DNA from: Arachis hypogaea
Lineage: Eukaryota; Streptophyta; Magnoliopsida; Fabales; Fabaceae
Length of the DNA stretch: 64,000 nt
NCBI RefSeq assembly: GCF_003086295.3
Contig: NC_092052.1
Location: 26,945,427-27,009,426 of the forward strand
Reading direction: 5' to 3'
This document shows, piece by piece, positions 43,859-53,600 of the stretch. A program made the translations under genes and the position numbers. The stretch's first letter is position 1; each line of letters opens with the position of its first letter. The notes beneath the pieces were generated by a model. The model had not been told where the DNA came from. It was given only the letters and a program-made list of their open reading frames with translations, and did not search any database.

Positions 43859-44311
43859 TTACAAGGGAATCGTACTGGCCTTCAGCTTCTCGTAAGATTC
43901 TTCCAGTTGACCTACCCCAGCCCGAAGCGCGTTATTTGAGTCGCCAAGAAGCTTCACCTTTCTGTAGTTATAATCCCGAATCTCTTTTCCAGTTACATCA
44001 AGCAACACGCACATCATCTCATAAGCAGCATCCTCTCTTGTAGCTTTTTCAACCATCGAGAAATGACCATTGACAAATAGCTCTATCTCAAATGGATGTC
44101 CAGGAATAACAACCGTGAAGCCAAAGAACGGGCCTTGCTCTCCGAAAAATCGTTCCACCTTGAAGAAACAGGGGCAAGGGATCTCTGCCTTTAGGCAAAC
44201 TTTCAGCAACCACTCCTCCATGCTGCTCACAACTGCGAAATCCACGTTAAGCTCCTCCGCCGGAATTACAGGAATCCCTTTTGCACAGTCATCGAACAAC
44301 AAAAATCGCAT
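43859..44311 (-). CDS. Orphan protein B, paralogue of A, dsRBD-like
   Basis: 150 codons, open from MRFLLFDDCAKG. The true exon may start at GIPVIPAEEL (44286) after an AG acceptor, as in orphan A, but no first exon was found. From SSMEEWLLKVCLKAEIPCP it aligns with orphan A from MEDLEQMLRRACDALKTEPP: GPFFGFTVVIPG with YYGYMVQVAG, NGHFSMVEKATREDAAYEM with FGRYSADERMARQDATFVS, and GKEIRDYNY with GKEILDFNF. The C-terminal coiled coil is weaker (GVGQLEESYEKLKAS). It lies 120 bp downstream of viroplasmin-like ORF 2 on the same strand. Function unknown. Confidence 0.6.
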   Translation of the reverse strand: MRFLLFDDCAKGIPVIPAEELNVDFAVVSSMEEWLLKVCLKAEIPCPCFFKVERFFGEQGPFFGFTVVIPGHPFEIELFVNGHFSMVEKATREDAAYEMMCVLLDVTGKEIRDYNYRKVKLLGDSNNALRAGVGQLEESYEKLKASTIPL

Positions 44312-44432
44312 AAATTAATAATTTTAATAACCGGACATAAAATGACCAGAATAAACATCACTAACAAAACTCCAAATCGAATAAAATCACATTCCATTAC
44401 TGCAAAGCAGAGCTTCATAAATACACTAACTT

Positions 44433-44756
44433 TTAAAAAGTGAATGTCGTTTCACAAGTCTTACATGAAACAATTGAAAGGCAAGGATAGCCTCCGCCGG
44501 AGACAGCCAATTTCTTGTCGCCACCTCCATCCGGCGTCACTCGACCAGTTTCACCACTATGACCTTTCTCAGCACAAATCGACGACATCATCGCTTTGAA
44601 GCACGAGCATGCGCGTTCAAAGCTATTGAATCCGTGAAACTCAGAAAACGTATAATCCAGAACTTGCTGGTTCGCCTCCTCCCAACTGGTGTATACACCG
44701 GGCTTGTGCCCCTTCGTAACGGCAATGAACAAGAATCGTTGCATATTCACCTCCAT
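44433..44756 (-). CDS. RNase H1-N/viroplasmin-like small protein
   Basis: 107 codons, intact. Residues about 6-55 (RFLFIAVTKGHKPGVYTSW, EEANQQVLDYTFSEFHGF, NSFERACSCFKAMM) match the RNase H1 N-terminal/viroplasmin-like domain: F-x-A-V-x-x-G-x-x-P-G-V-Y-x-S-W, then Q-V, then F-x-S-F-x-x-A. The conserved Trp is present, unlike in the copy at 42641. The C-terminal half is Gly/Ser-rich with two Cys pairs (CLSIVSCKTC) and no known fold. No nuclease domain. In RNase H1 this domain binds RNA:DNA hybrids and dsRNA, so a nucleic-acid-binding role is inferred. Confidence 0.7.
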   Translation of the reverse strand: MEVNMQRFLFIAVTKGHKPGVYTSWEEANQQVLDYTFSEFHGFNSFERACSCFKAMMSSICAEKGHSGETGRVTPDGGGDKKLAVSGGGYPCLSIVSCKTCETTFTF

Positions 44757-45273
44757 CTCTCCTACCCTCTCCTATCCTTCATACTCAACTTGCGCCTATA
44801 TATAAACATTTATTCTCCATTCAAAGTTAGGTGCTTCGTTGTTTCTTTATGTTTTTTTTTTGGGTCACACATGATTGTTAACGTTTTCTAAGATTTATGA
44901 AGTTCAATTCCTCCCTATAATTTTTTTCCCGTTCCCTTGAACTTTGTTTTATTTTCGGAATCAAAAAATGTAAGCCCACAAATTTTAACACAATATATGC
45001 CCAAACTGGACCAAACAATTTCACCAGCCAACCAAAAAACATGTTTCAGTCTCACCCCATAATTTTTCGCCATTTACAAAGCAGTTCCAATGAGGCCAAA
45101 TTAAAACTCCACCCATTAACCCCTCCCTCCCTTCACCAGTGAACTTTCCACCTGACACATGCCACCTCACTGTACCTCACATTTGCGTGGCACTCTCTCA
45201 AGTTGGACACCAATGCAGAAAAGACATGGTGCACCAATCTTCTCATTTGGACCGGTGCATGCTATAACTCACC
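44757..45273. other. Right end of the 14.2-kb MULE
   Basis: A plus ORF at 44559-44891 overlaps the viroplasmin-like gene in antisense and is a shadow. The last 46 bp are the right terminal inverted repeat. Confidence 0.7.
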
Positions 45274-45282
45274 TGCCTTTCG
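45274..45282. repeat. Target-site duplication, right copy of the 14.2-kb MULE
   Basis: TGCCTTTCG, identical to 31100-31108. The sequence after it (CAACCTGCGAATT) completes the interrupted 40-bp repeat unit. Confidence 0.95.
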
Positions 45283-45543
45283 CAACCTGCGAATTGTGTC
45301 AGATATCAGCATGCATTTTCTTTTTGCAAGTTATATAAAAAGAGATAGACCCATCCATTTATATACAGGTATTTCACCTAGTTGGTTCATTTTAGTGAAA
45401 ATACTAATTTTGAATCCATAATAAAATTTTTACACTAATTTTCTATCTCTTATAAAATATTAAAATAATATCTAAAAGAGAGACTAATGATTATACTTGC
45501 GACTTGACATGACAATAGTGTCAATCAAAACCTCAGTAGTAAT

Positions 45544-45552
45544 ATTTTTTAT
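45544..45552. repeat. Target-site duplication, left copy of the 9.6-kb MULE
   Basis: ATTTTTTAT, identical to 55135-55143. Confidence 0.9.
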
Positions 45553-45826
45553 GGTGAGTTCTATTGTGTCTTTTATTATGGTGCTTAAATTGTCTAACTT
45601 GCTTTTAAAAATAAAAAATAAAATATTTAAAATAAAAAATAAAATATTTAAAATTTATTAAATATTATCTATTTGCCTTTTTTAGTAAGTTAGGCGGCTG
45701 AGTTTTTTAAATATTGTGAAAAGATCGCTTTTTATTTTTGATATGGAAGAGAGGGTGGGGTGATGCAACATTATGGAAAAGAGGGATGCTTTCCCTGGAT
45801 GTGGTGTTAGTAGTGTTTTAATAGAA

Positions 45827-46085
45827 TTCGGAGGGTCCGTTTTGAGTTTAGAAAAAAATAAAAAAATAAAAAGCCTAATCGGAGGGTCCGTTTTGATTTA
45901 AAAAAAAAAGAAAACAAAACTAATCGGACGGTCCGATTTATGTTTTCGAAAATAAAAAAAAAATTTAATGTTGAAATCGGATCGTCTGATTTTTATTTTT
46001 AAAAATAAAAAATAAAAAATACAAATCGGATCCTCCGATTTGTACATTATTTTTTTCTTCAAACAAATCGGACCATCCAATTTGA
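45827..46085. repeat. Array of TCGGANNNTCCGATT palindromes
   Basis: At least six sites (near 45828, 45879, 45922, 45977, 46025, 46066) match AATCGGA(c/g)(g/c)(g/t)TCCGATT or half of it. They are spaced 43-55 bp apart by A/T-rich filler. They lie about 280-530 bp inside the left end of the MuDR-type MULE and upstream of its transposase. Confidence 0.8.
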
Positions 46086-46721
46086 ATAATACAAAAAAAA
46101 AGACCATATCAAAGAAAAACACATAATCTTCCAATAACAATGTATTACACATATATTTAATCAATATAAAAAAATTAGCCTGAAAAGATGTGTGATTTTC
46201 TTTAATATTTTTCTTTAGGTGAATTTAACACTGCTATGGGAGAAAAAAAATTGTGTTAGAACACAAAAAACGTTGGAGGGTTAAATTTTTTGAATGGATA
46301 AAATCAAAATGGTACTACCGTTTTGTGTACAAATGAATAATTTAAAAAGTGAGCAAAGTTGAAAACGGCGCTGCCATTTTGTCTAGGGGCAGAATTTTTT
46401 TAATTTAAAAATAGTAAACGGCGGTGCCATTTTGTGCTGAAATCAATTTTATCGTTGAGAATGGTCAAAACGGTGGTGACGTTTAGTATAAGTGCGAATA
46501 AAAAATATAAAATTTGCTATATAAGATACGCTAGTGTTATGAGGGAAACACGTTGAATAAAGTAGAAAGTGAATAACACAAAGTCATTTGCCTTCAAATT
46601 TTCAGAGCTGAGAGCTCTTTCTTCTTTAGCAATTGAAGTTGTTCTTAATTTTTTAGCATTTGAAGTTGTTTTGCATTTGTTGAGTGAAATAAGTTGTAGA
46701 TAAATGTAACAAGTGTAAAAA

Positions 46722-47446
46722 ATGGAGAGTTATGTTAGTTTAAGAATATATTTTAATGGTCAGATTTTGTATGATACACATGAGGGTGTGAGTTTTTTGT
46801 GTGAGAATCCATGTGTTATTATTGTTTCTCTTTCAATAACATATGAAGGACTTAAGAGTGTACTTTGTCAGAATGTAGGTCAGCAAGGCCTGAAGAGAGT
46901 GAGCAATATTTTACACAGGCAGCCTGTGTTAGTATTTGGTAGTTTCGTTCAATTTCAAATAATGCACGTGGCTGATGAAGCTAATATACAAGGAATGTTT
47001 TCGACCTACCATCAAACTAGAGCATGAGCCTCACTTATCAAGTTATCGTTGAGTTCGAAGAAATTGAAGATATTGATTTTTCAGAGTCCAATATAGACTG
47101 GATGGGTTATAATACCGAAAGTGATGAAGAGTTTAAAGGTAATTATGAAGTTGTTGGTCCCACTGAAGATGTGAAAAAAGATGATATATCAATTGAAGAA
47201 GATGTGGCAGATGTTAATAATGCACTAATAGATCAATATCCATCGGAAGAGTCATCGTTTATGCATATTTTAAATCTTGATGTCATGCATGTTTCAAAAT
47301 TTCCTAAATATGTTAATACAGATAATTTATTATTATTATTATTGTTGTTGTTAGAATTATTTAAATTATTATTAGTATTGATACGTTATTATTATTCTTA
47401 TTACTAATTATTATATATATTATTATTAGTGCAACGGAGGTTAGAA

Positions 47447-47505
<59 letters not shown>

Positions 47506-47673
47506 GCAACGGTGATTATAAAAATTAATGTTATTATTATTATTATTATTAATATTATTATATTATGTGTTACAAAGATTATTTTAATTATTATTAGTAT
47601 TCTTACGTTATTGTTATTGTAATTAACACTAATTATTATATATATTATTATTAGTATTATTATGTAACGGAGG

Positions 47674-47705
<32 letters not shown>

Positions 47706-49665
47706 CTGTTTTATCATTCGTGCAGTTTCTGCTGTTGTTGTGGACGGTGAATTTGTCGTTAGAATGGAGTTTAACTTCAGAGAAGCTGTGATTGCAGCAG
47801 TTAAAGAATATACGATTCAGAGGGGCGTCGATTATAGGGTGTATGAATCTGAACCGACGACATTCTATGCTAAATGCGTACATTACGGAATAAGTTGTGA
47901 TTGGCTTATCAGAGTTAGTCTTATAAAAAGACAGTATTGTTGGGTGATAAGGAGGTATAACAGTAGTCACATGTGCATCAGATCCACCATCTCTCAAGAT
48001 CATGCCAAACTGGACTCTGGTACAATTGCAAAAGTGATAAAACCATTGGTTGAAGCCGACCCATCTCTAAAGGTGAAATCTGTAATTGTTGAAGTGCAGT
48101 CGAAGTTCAACTATACAATAAGTTATTGCAAAGTATGGTTGGCCAAGCAAAAAGCAGTTGAGAAAATATTTGGTGGGTGGGAAGCTTCTTATGAAGCTTT
48201 GCCGACATGGTTTGAAGCAATGGTTGCAAAAGAACCATCAGCAACTGTTGAGTACGAAACTGCATATGCTTACTGAGGGGATGAGTTGGTTGAGGATCTC
48301 AGGATTTTGACGCGAGTCTTTTGGGATTTCTATCCTTGTATTAAAGCATTCAGAAGCTGCAAGCCGCTGATACAAGTAGACGGCACACACTTGTATGGAA
48401 AATATAAAGGGGCTCTCTTGGTTGCAGTATCACAAGATGGAAATGGGAATATCGTGCCTCTTGCATTTGCCATAGTCGAGGGTGAGACTGCCGATGCTTG
48501 GCACTTTTTTCTTAGCCATCTACGAACGCATGTAGTTAATCGAGATGGTGTTGGTCTTATCTCTGATCGACACGAGTCTATTATCTCAGCTGTAGGTCAT
48601 AGTGATGGAGCATGGCAATACCCGAGGGCTATTCACATGTTTTGCATCAGGCACATAGCTTCTAACTTCTTGAGAAGGTTCAAAGTGCCACAAATGCAGA
48701 AGCTGATTGTCAACATAGGTAAATAAATTATTTACATTTTATGCAGTTTGTGGCCGATGGTGAAAAGTTAACAACAAACTGATTGTATTATCTGGATTTC
48801 GTTGTTCTCTTCTGGCAGGCTATTTTAGAACAATCCGTGAATTCAACATGTGTTATGAGAGATATTGTGAGCAGGGTGTGGCTTACAAGCAGTGGCTCGA
48901 CAATATTCCTCGGTTGCAATATGCCTTGGCATATGATGAAGGACATCGCTGGGGACATATGACCACTAACCTAGTGGAGTGCATTAACGAAGTTTTGAAA
49001 GGAGCACGCAATCTTCCTGTGACAGCCGTTGTCAAGGCAACTTTTTACAGACTTAATGTCTTGTTCACAAGGAAGAGAGCCGAGGCCAAGGCTCGTATAA
49101 GTGCAAGTCATCTATTCTCTGAGTATGCAACTGAGAAAATCCAGTCTAATCAAACGGCATCAGGAAATATCCAAGTTAATTTATTTGACAGGCAGAACGA
49201 AGTTTTTAAAGTACAAAAGATGCCCAGTGGTTTAGAGTTTGTAGTAAATCTGCATCTAAGACATTGCGATTGTGGTGAGTTTCAGGTCGATCGAATTCCT
49301 TGTCACCATGTATTTGCTTATTGTGTAAACTAGCGCCTAGATTGGAAGCAGTATATGCATGAGGTATATACAATGGCAGAGATCTTAAAGGTGTACAGAA
49401 CTCGATTCAGGCCACTAGGACATCTAACAACATGGCCTGTGTATCAAGGACCACGACTAGTACCCAATCCTCACCTCAGGCGAGTGGCCAAAGATCGTCC
49501 TAAAAAAACACGCTTCTTGAATGAATGGATGTGCGTGATTTACGTGGTCCTAGACGTTGTAGACTTTGTGGTGGTGAGGGTCACAACTGAAGTAGATGCC
49601 CGCATCGTGGAGGAGCTAGTGCTAGTGGTTCGGCTCCGAATGAGTAGTTGTCATCTTGGCTGATT
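46722..49665 (+). pseudogene. MuDR-type MULE transposase, broken
   Basis: N-terminal piece 46722-47026 ([33 protein letters not shown]), an acidic piece 47024-47310, then after a (ATT)n-rich stretch 47716-48719: MuDR plant domain (FNFREAVIAAVKEYTIQRGV, CVHYGISCDWLIRV), helix-turn region (ISYCKVWLAKQKAVEKIFG) and MULE DDE core (LIQVDGTHLYGKYKG, GLISDRHESI, FCIRHIASNFLRRF). Intron 48720-48819. Then 48820 on: [20 protein letters not shown] and the SWIM finger [20 protein letters not shown]. Defects: TGA 48274-48276 (Arg expected), TAG 49331-49333 (Gln expected), and a frameshift near 49528 that throws the C-terminal CCHC knuckle ([10 protein letters not shown]) out of frame. Non-functional in this copy. 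Confidence 0.9.
47322..47705. repeat. (ATT)n/(TTA)n microsatellite
   Basis: Long interrupted trinucleotide arrays, the purest near 47445-47505 and 47676-47704. They separate the N-terminal and central parts of the transposase. Open frames across them are not genes. Confidence 0.95.
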
Positions 49666-50317
49666 TTTAACTGTCCCCATTTATGTTATTTAATCTTGTA
49701 TTCAGTTATATCCATTTAACTCACTTGCTCTTATTTTTAGTTGTTTCCATGTTATTGATTTAATCTCTTTTTTAGTGTTGTCCATTTAACTTGTTTAGGT
49801 GATATTCAGTTAAAGTTTGGTTCTTTCAAGTCACATTTCACACAATTCAATAGTTAAACTCTTACATTTTTAAAAAAATTTGGAACTACCCTTTAGGGTT
49901 CCTTTAATCTCAACAATTCATCAACCATGTTCACAACAATCTAAACCCTAGTGTGCACTATCATTAAACAATGGTCTCTCTATTATGTATAATAAATATT
50001 AGTACAATGGTTCATTTAGAGAAAGTTTTCTTCATGCTTCGTGCCATTTTGGAACATCCTTTCTTTACCCTCTTTTTGATGGTTGACGGAGACCACCTAG
50101 AGGCACTTTTACGAGTCGGGTCAATCCTAAGGTCATATCCCTTATCCTGGGCACCTGAATGATAACAAAAATTAGCCCCAGTCAATACTCATGTATCAAT
50201 AATATGAATACCAACCAGGGTGAATAGCAAACCTAAATCAACAGCTAAAAACAATTTAACACAATACTATTACTATATCACTAAATAATGTCTCATAAAC
50301 ATAAATATCAATCCCAT
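49666..50317. other. Convergent spacer between transposase and mobile-domain gene
   Basis: AT-rich. The small plus ORF 49971-50162 has no recognised motif. Confidence 0.4.
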
Positions 50318-52561
50318 TCAATGCATAACAATCAAATTACTTACACCTGCTTCGTCAACCATTTCATCACTTGTATCAACCTCATCAACCACATCAGGAA
50401 CTAAACCAAGCTGATCGACTTCATGCTCCCATGCACAAGTCTTGTCAGCCGTGTTGTCAGTCTCCTCCTCATCCTCTTCGGGCATAGAAATCCGTGTCAA
50501 AGTCTGGCGACATCCAATCCCCCTATGGGCACTCCTACCAGAATCAACAGAGCTCTTCGGCATAGAGTGCTCAGAAAAGGACCGCGGTGGACGGCTCGCA
50601 TCCAAAGATAACCGACCAGGACCCTCTTGAGGCACCGGCACCTGTACAGGGTCCTGGATACCACTGAGATGACTCAGGACCCTGAACCCAATCAATAATA
50701 TGCCTATACTGTTCCTCATCATGTGTTGATGTCCCTAGTATTTGTGTCAACGAATAGTGCGGTGCCTGGGTCGGTATGCATTCCTCGTGCATCGTAGAGG
50801 GCTGTGTGTATGACTGTATGGTAGGTTGAGTGAAAGGTTGTGCATATTCCTGTGAGTATGGTGGATATGATATAACAGGCTGAGTGAAATGTTGTGAATA
50901 TGGTTGTGTGCATGGTGGGTATGCTTATGCTTCTGGATGTGGTAGGTACGGATACGGTGGGTATGTATATGGTTGTGAATATGGTTGTTGATCTTGCCGT
51001 GGTGGGTGTTGTTGCTGAGCTGGTTGCTCTTGTTGATGTGATTGCTCTTGCTATGGTTGTTGGTCTTTATTGACATGCTCGGAGAGACGCAGGTGATGAC
51101 CAAAATTACAAACATAACAGTCCATGTACTGCTCAGAAGGTTGATAATGGTCGCCATGTGCACCGGTCAATATGGATGCGGGACTGTTTAACCACTGTGA
51201 GATCCATTTTTTGTGTTCTATGCTCCAGTTCTTGTTTTTCGGTCCCGTCAGCACTATGTTGTGGGATGCGCCGAGTTTCATATGTTCAACTAGCGGGTCT
51301 TGATGAAAGCCAAATTGTCTTCTGACCCTATCAGTGGGATGCCACTCCACAGTCTCAAAGCATATTAAAGGCACAGTCGCACTCCAGAGATCTGCACCAT
51401 CGTTGATCTCAAATGGAATAAGATGCGGCGTAATCCGGTTGGGACTGTATGCATCCCACACAAACTGTAAAAACACATCAAATATCAAAGTTATAAATGA
51501 GCAATCATCAATTTAATATAGCATAAGAAAAAATCTAAATGACGAAACAAGTACCCCGTCCGGAGAAAGATCGTCCAACCTTCTCCTGACGTCAGCAGTT
51601 GTCCAATTTTTATACTGCTCGATAGCGATTGAAAATCATTCCACCTGGCATATTGCAACAACTCGTATTTTTATAAAAATTTGGACATAACCTCTCCTAA
51701 ATGTGGACTTAACCACCCTTAAGGGTTCCTTCAATTCATAAATCATTTCAACCATCAACCACAATGTCATCAAATTAAATCATAAGTGATTCGTAATATC
51801 AGTTGCTACAGTAAAAAACACTAAATCCACATCTTAGCTAAATTTTACCTGCGAGCAAGTGGAAAGCTAGTATCCATCGGCAGTGGTCCTATTGACGGTA
51901 GTCGTAACCATGCCCATACAAGGAGCAACGGCATAGGACTATCAATGTCCTTGCAATCATACCTAGATGCCCTACATAAGGATCGATACATGTGTGCAAG
52001 GCAAGCTGAACCCCAACTAAACTTGTGAATATGAGAAAAGTCACGAAGCAACGGCAAATACTTCCAGTGCACACTGATTCTAGATTTGTCACTAAATAAC
52101 GTTGTTCTAAATAGACACATTATGTGACATTTTACATAAATTTCCCTACTTACTGCGTTAGTCAAATGTTGGCGCCGCTTTAGGGTGCGGAACCATGCTA
52201 GCTTCACTCCGCTTCCTTTATGGCTGTTCAGGCCAGGAGCAATACCAAATTGGGTCATGCACTTATTCTCTAACCCACTTGTGCTGTGGTCAGTTGATCC
52301 AGTAAATGGCAAGCTGTGAGTTTGGAGTCCAAAAATCATGGCGACGTCCTCCAACGTAATCGTGCACTCGCTGTGTGGAAGATGAAACGTGTGCGTCTCA
52401 GGCCGCCACCTTTCAACTAGTGCGTCTATAGTTGGACCGTGAGACATGATCCTTCCAATCTGAGATACATGATAGAATCCGCTCTCTCTGAGTTGTTCTT
52501 CCACCCTAGCATCATATGAGTTTATTTGGTGTAAGTGTCTAGTGTGCAGATTTCTTAAACC
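50318..52561 (-). pseudogene. MAIN-like plant mobile domain (PMD) gene of the MULE
   Basis: Exon 52561-51849 starts after TTTTCAG and ends LARR at a CAG|GTAAAA donor. It holds ARVEEQLRESGFYHV, ALVERWRPETHTFHLPHSE, TITLEDVAMIFGL and TGSTD, the N-terminal part of the plant mobile domain (PF10536) of MAIN/MAIL proteins. A short exon near 51655-51552 (TTADVRRRLDDLSPDG) reads through a TGA. Exon 51483-51054 (FVWDAYSPNRITPHLIP, WSATVPLICFETVEWHPTDRVRRQFGF) completes the domain. Then a stop (TAG 51051-51053) enters a long Gln/Pro/Tyr-rich tail frame (51050-50580) and an acidic end (50722-50318). MAIN-like proteins act in meristem maintenance and TE silencing. TE-borne versions are common in legumes. 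This copy is probably dead because of the stops. Confidence 0.75.
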
Positions 52562-52665
52562 CTGAAAACAAAAGTAATAACTAACCGTCAATAACCAGAA
52601 CTAGTCAATATTACTAAATTAATACTCGGTTTAGTAACAAATATAATTAATAAGAGGAGTACTAC

Positions 52666-53600
52666 ACATACAAGTCATTTTTGTTTACAAGTCTTACAAG
52701 TTGGGCCTAACACGCGCGTTACTGAGCCATCTTCGCGTGTTTCATCTTTGTTTTCTTTTTTACGAAAAAGAAGAAGAAGAGACACAGAGAAAGAAGAAGA
52801 AGAAGAAGAAGAAGAAGAAGAAGAAGCACGGAGAAAGAAGAAGAAAAAACAGAGGCACAAAAAAAATGTGAAAACGGCGTGAATATAAATGACTTGTATG
52901 AGTTGTATGGAAAAGCGTTTTCTCTTTGCCTTCGATCTCCTTCTGTTTTTTTTTCATGGTTTCTGAAATCAAGCTTTGAAATTGTTTTGAAGATGATGGA
53001 ACTTCAGAAATACACCCGAACAATTACAAAAATACACCCAAACGATTACAGAAATACATCCAAAGGATTACAAAAATACACCCAAACAGTTACAGAAATA
53101 AACCAAACGATTACAGAAATACACCCAAAGGATTTAAGAAATACACCCAATATAGGGGGAGACAGTATATTTCTTCTTGAAATCTTTTAATGTTTTGCTG
53201 GTTAAGGATTAGGCACATAACAGAGACAATCTAGAAAAAAAATCTAGAAGAACAGTAAAACAGTACCTTGAATAATGTTTCTTCGTTTTTTCTGGTGAAT
53301 TTGATGAAGGAGAAAGAGAAAACGAAAAGAGGAGAAGAAATTTCAATAAAAAAAAAAAGGAAGGAAGAGGTGGTGTTGATGACGATGATAACGAGAGAGA
53401 AATATTACGAAAAAAAAGAAAAGAAGAAGAAGAAGAAGAAGAAGAAGAAGAAGAAGAAGAAGAAGAAGAAGAAGAAGAAGATGAGGAGGAGGAAGAGGAA
53501 GCACGGAGAAAAAAGAAGAAGAAAAAGAGGCACAAAAAAAACGTGAAACGGCGTGAATATAAATGACTTGTGTGACTTGTATTGAAAATCACTTGTATGT
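52666..53600. mobile_element. Nested 0.9-kb inverted-repeat element
   Basis: The left end ACATACAAGTCATTTTTGTT and reversed right end ACATACAAGTGATTTTCAAT agree at 16 of 20, followed by TACAAGTC(T/A)(T/C)ACAAGT on both sides. Flanks GGAGTACTAC and GGAGAATTAC share 8 of 10 bases, a possible degraded 10-bp duplication. It contains two direct copies of a segment with GAAGCACGGAGAAA and AACGGCGTGAATATAAATGA (52824-52890 and 53499-53560), (GAA)n runs and a 22-bp minisatellite. Non-coding: the long Ser/Lys-only frames are microsatellite artefacts. Confidence 0.6.
53005..53150. repeat. 22-bp minisatellite, about 6-7 units
   Basis: Units of the form AAATACACCCAAACGATTACAG with variation (CGAACAATTACAA, CAAAGGATTACAA, CAAACAGTTACAG). 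Confidence 0.85.

Larger units (their letters stand above)
31109..45273. mobile_element. 14.2-kb Mutator-like element with multi-gene cargo
   Basis: The left end GGTGAGTTATAGCATGCACC and the reverse complement of the right end are identical for 32 bp, and 44 of the first 46 bases agree. Exact 9-bp target duplications TGCCTTTCG flank it. Inside, from left to right: a FAR1/jittery-type transposase (31551-34099, plus), a Ulp1-like gene (about 36184-37961, minus), a telomere-like duplicated block (38509-39115), dsRBD-like gene A (39916-40529, minus), an F-box gene (41364-42080, plus), viroplasmin-like ORF 1 (42641-43159, plus), dsRBD-like ORF B (43859-44311, minus) and viroplasmin-like ORF 2 (44433-44756, minus). 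The host site is the 40-bp repeat array of a WNK intron. Transposase and some cargo are broken by stops, so this copy cannot move by itself. Confidence 0.93.

Noticed and set aside
47502..47717. Asn/Ile-rich minus ORF
   Set aside because: Product of the (ATT)n microsatellite that interrupts the MuDR transposase.
53005..53150. CRISPR-like direct repeats
   Set aside because: The units are contiguous without unique spacers, in plant nuclear DNA. It is a minisatellite.
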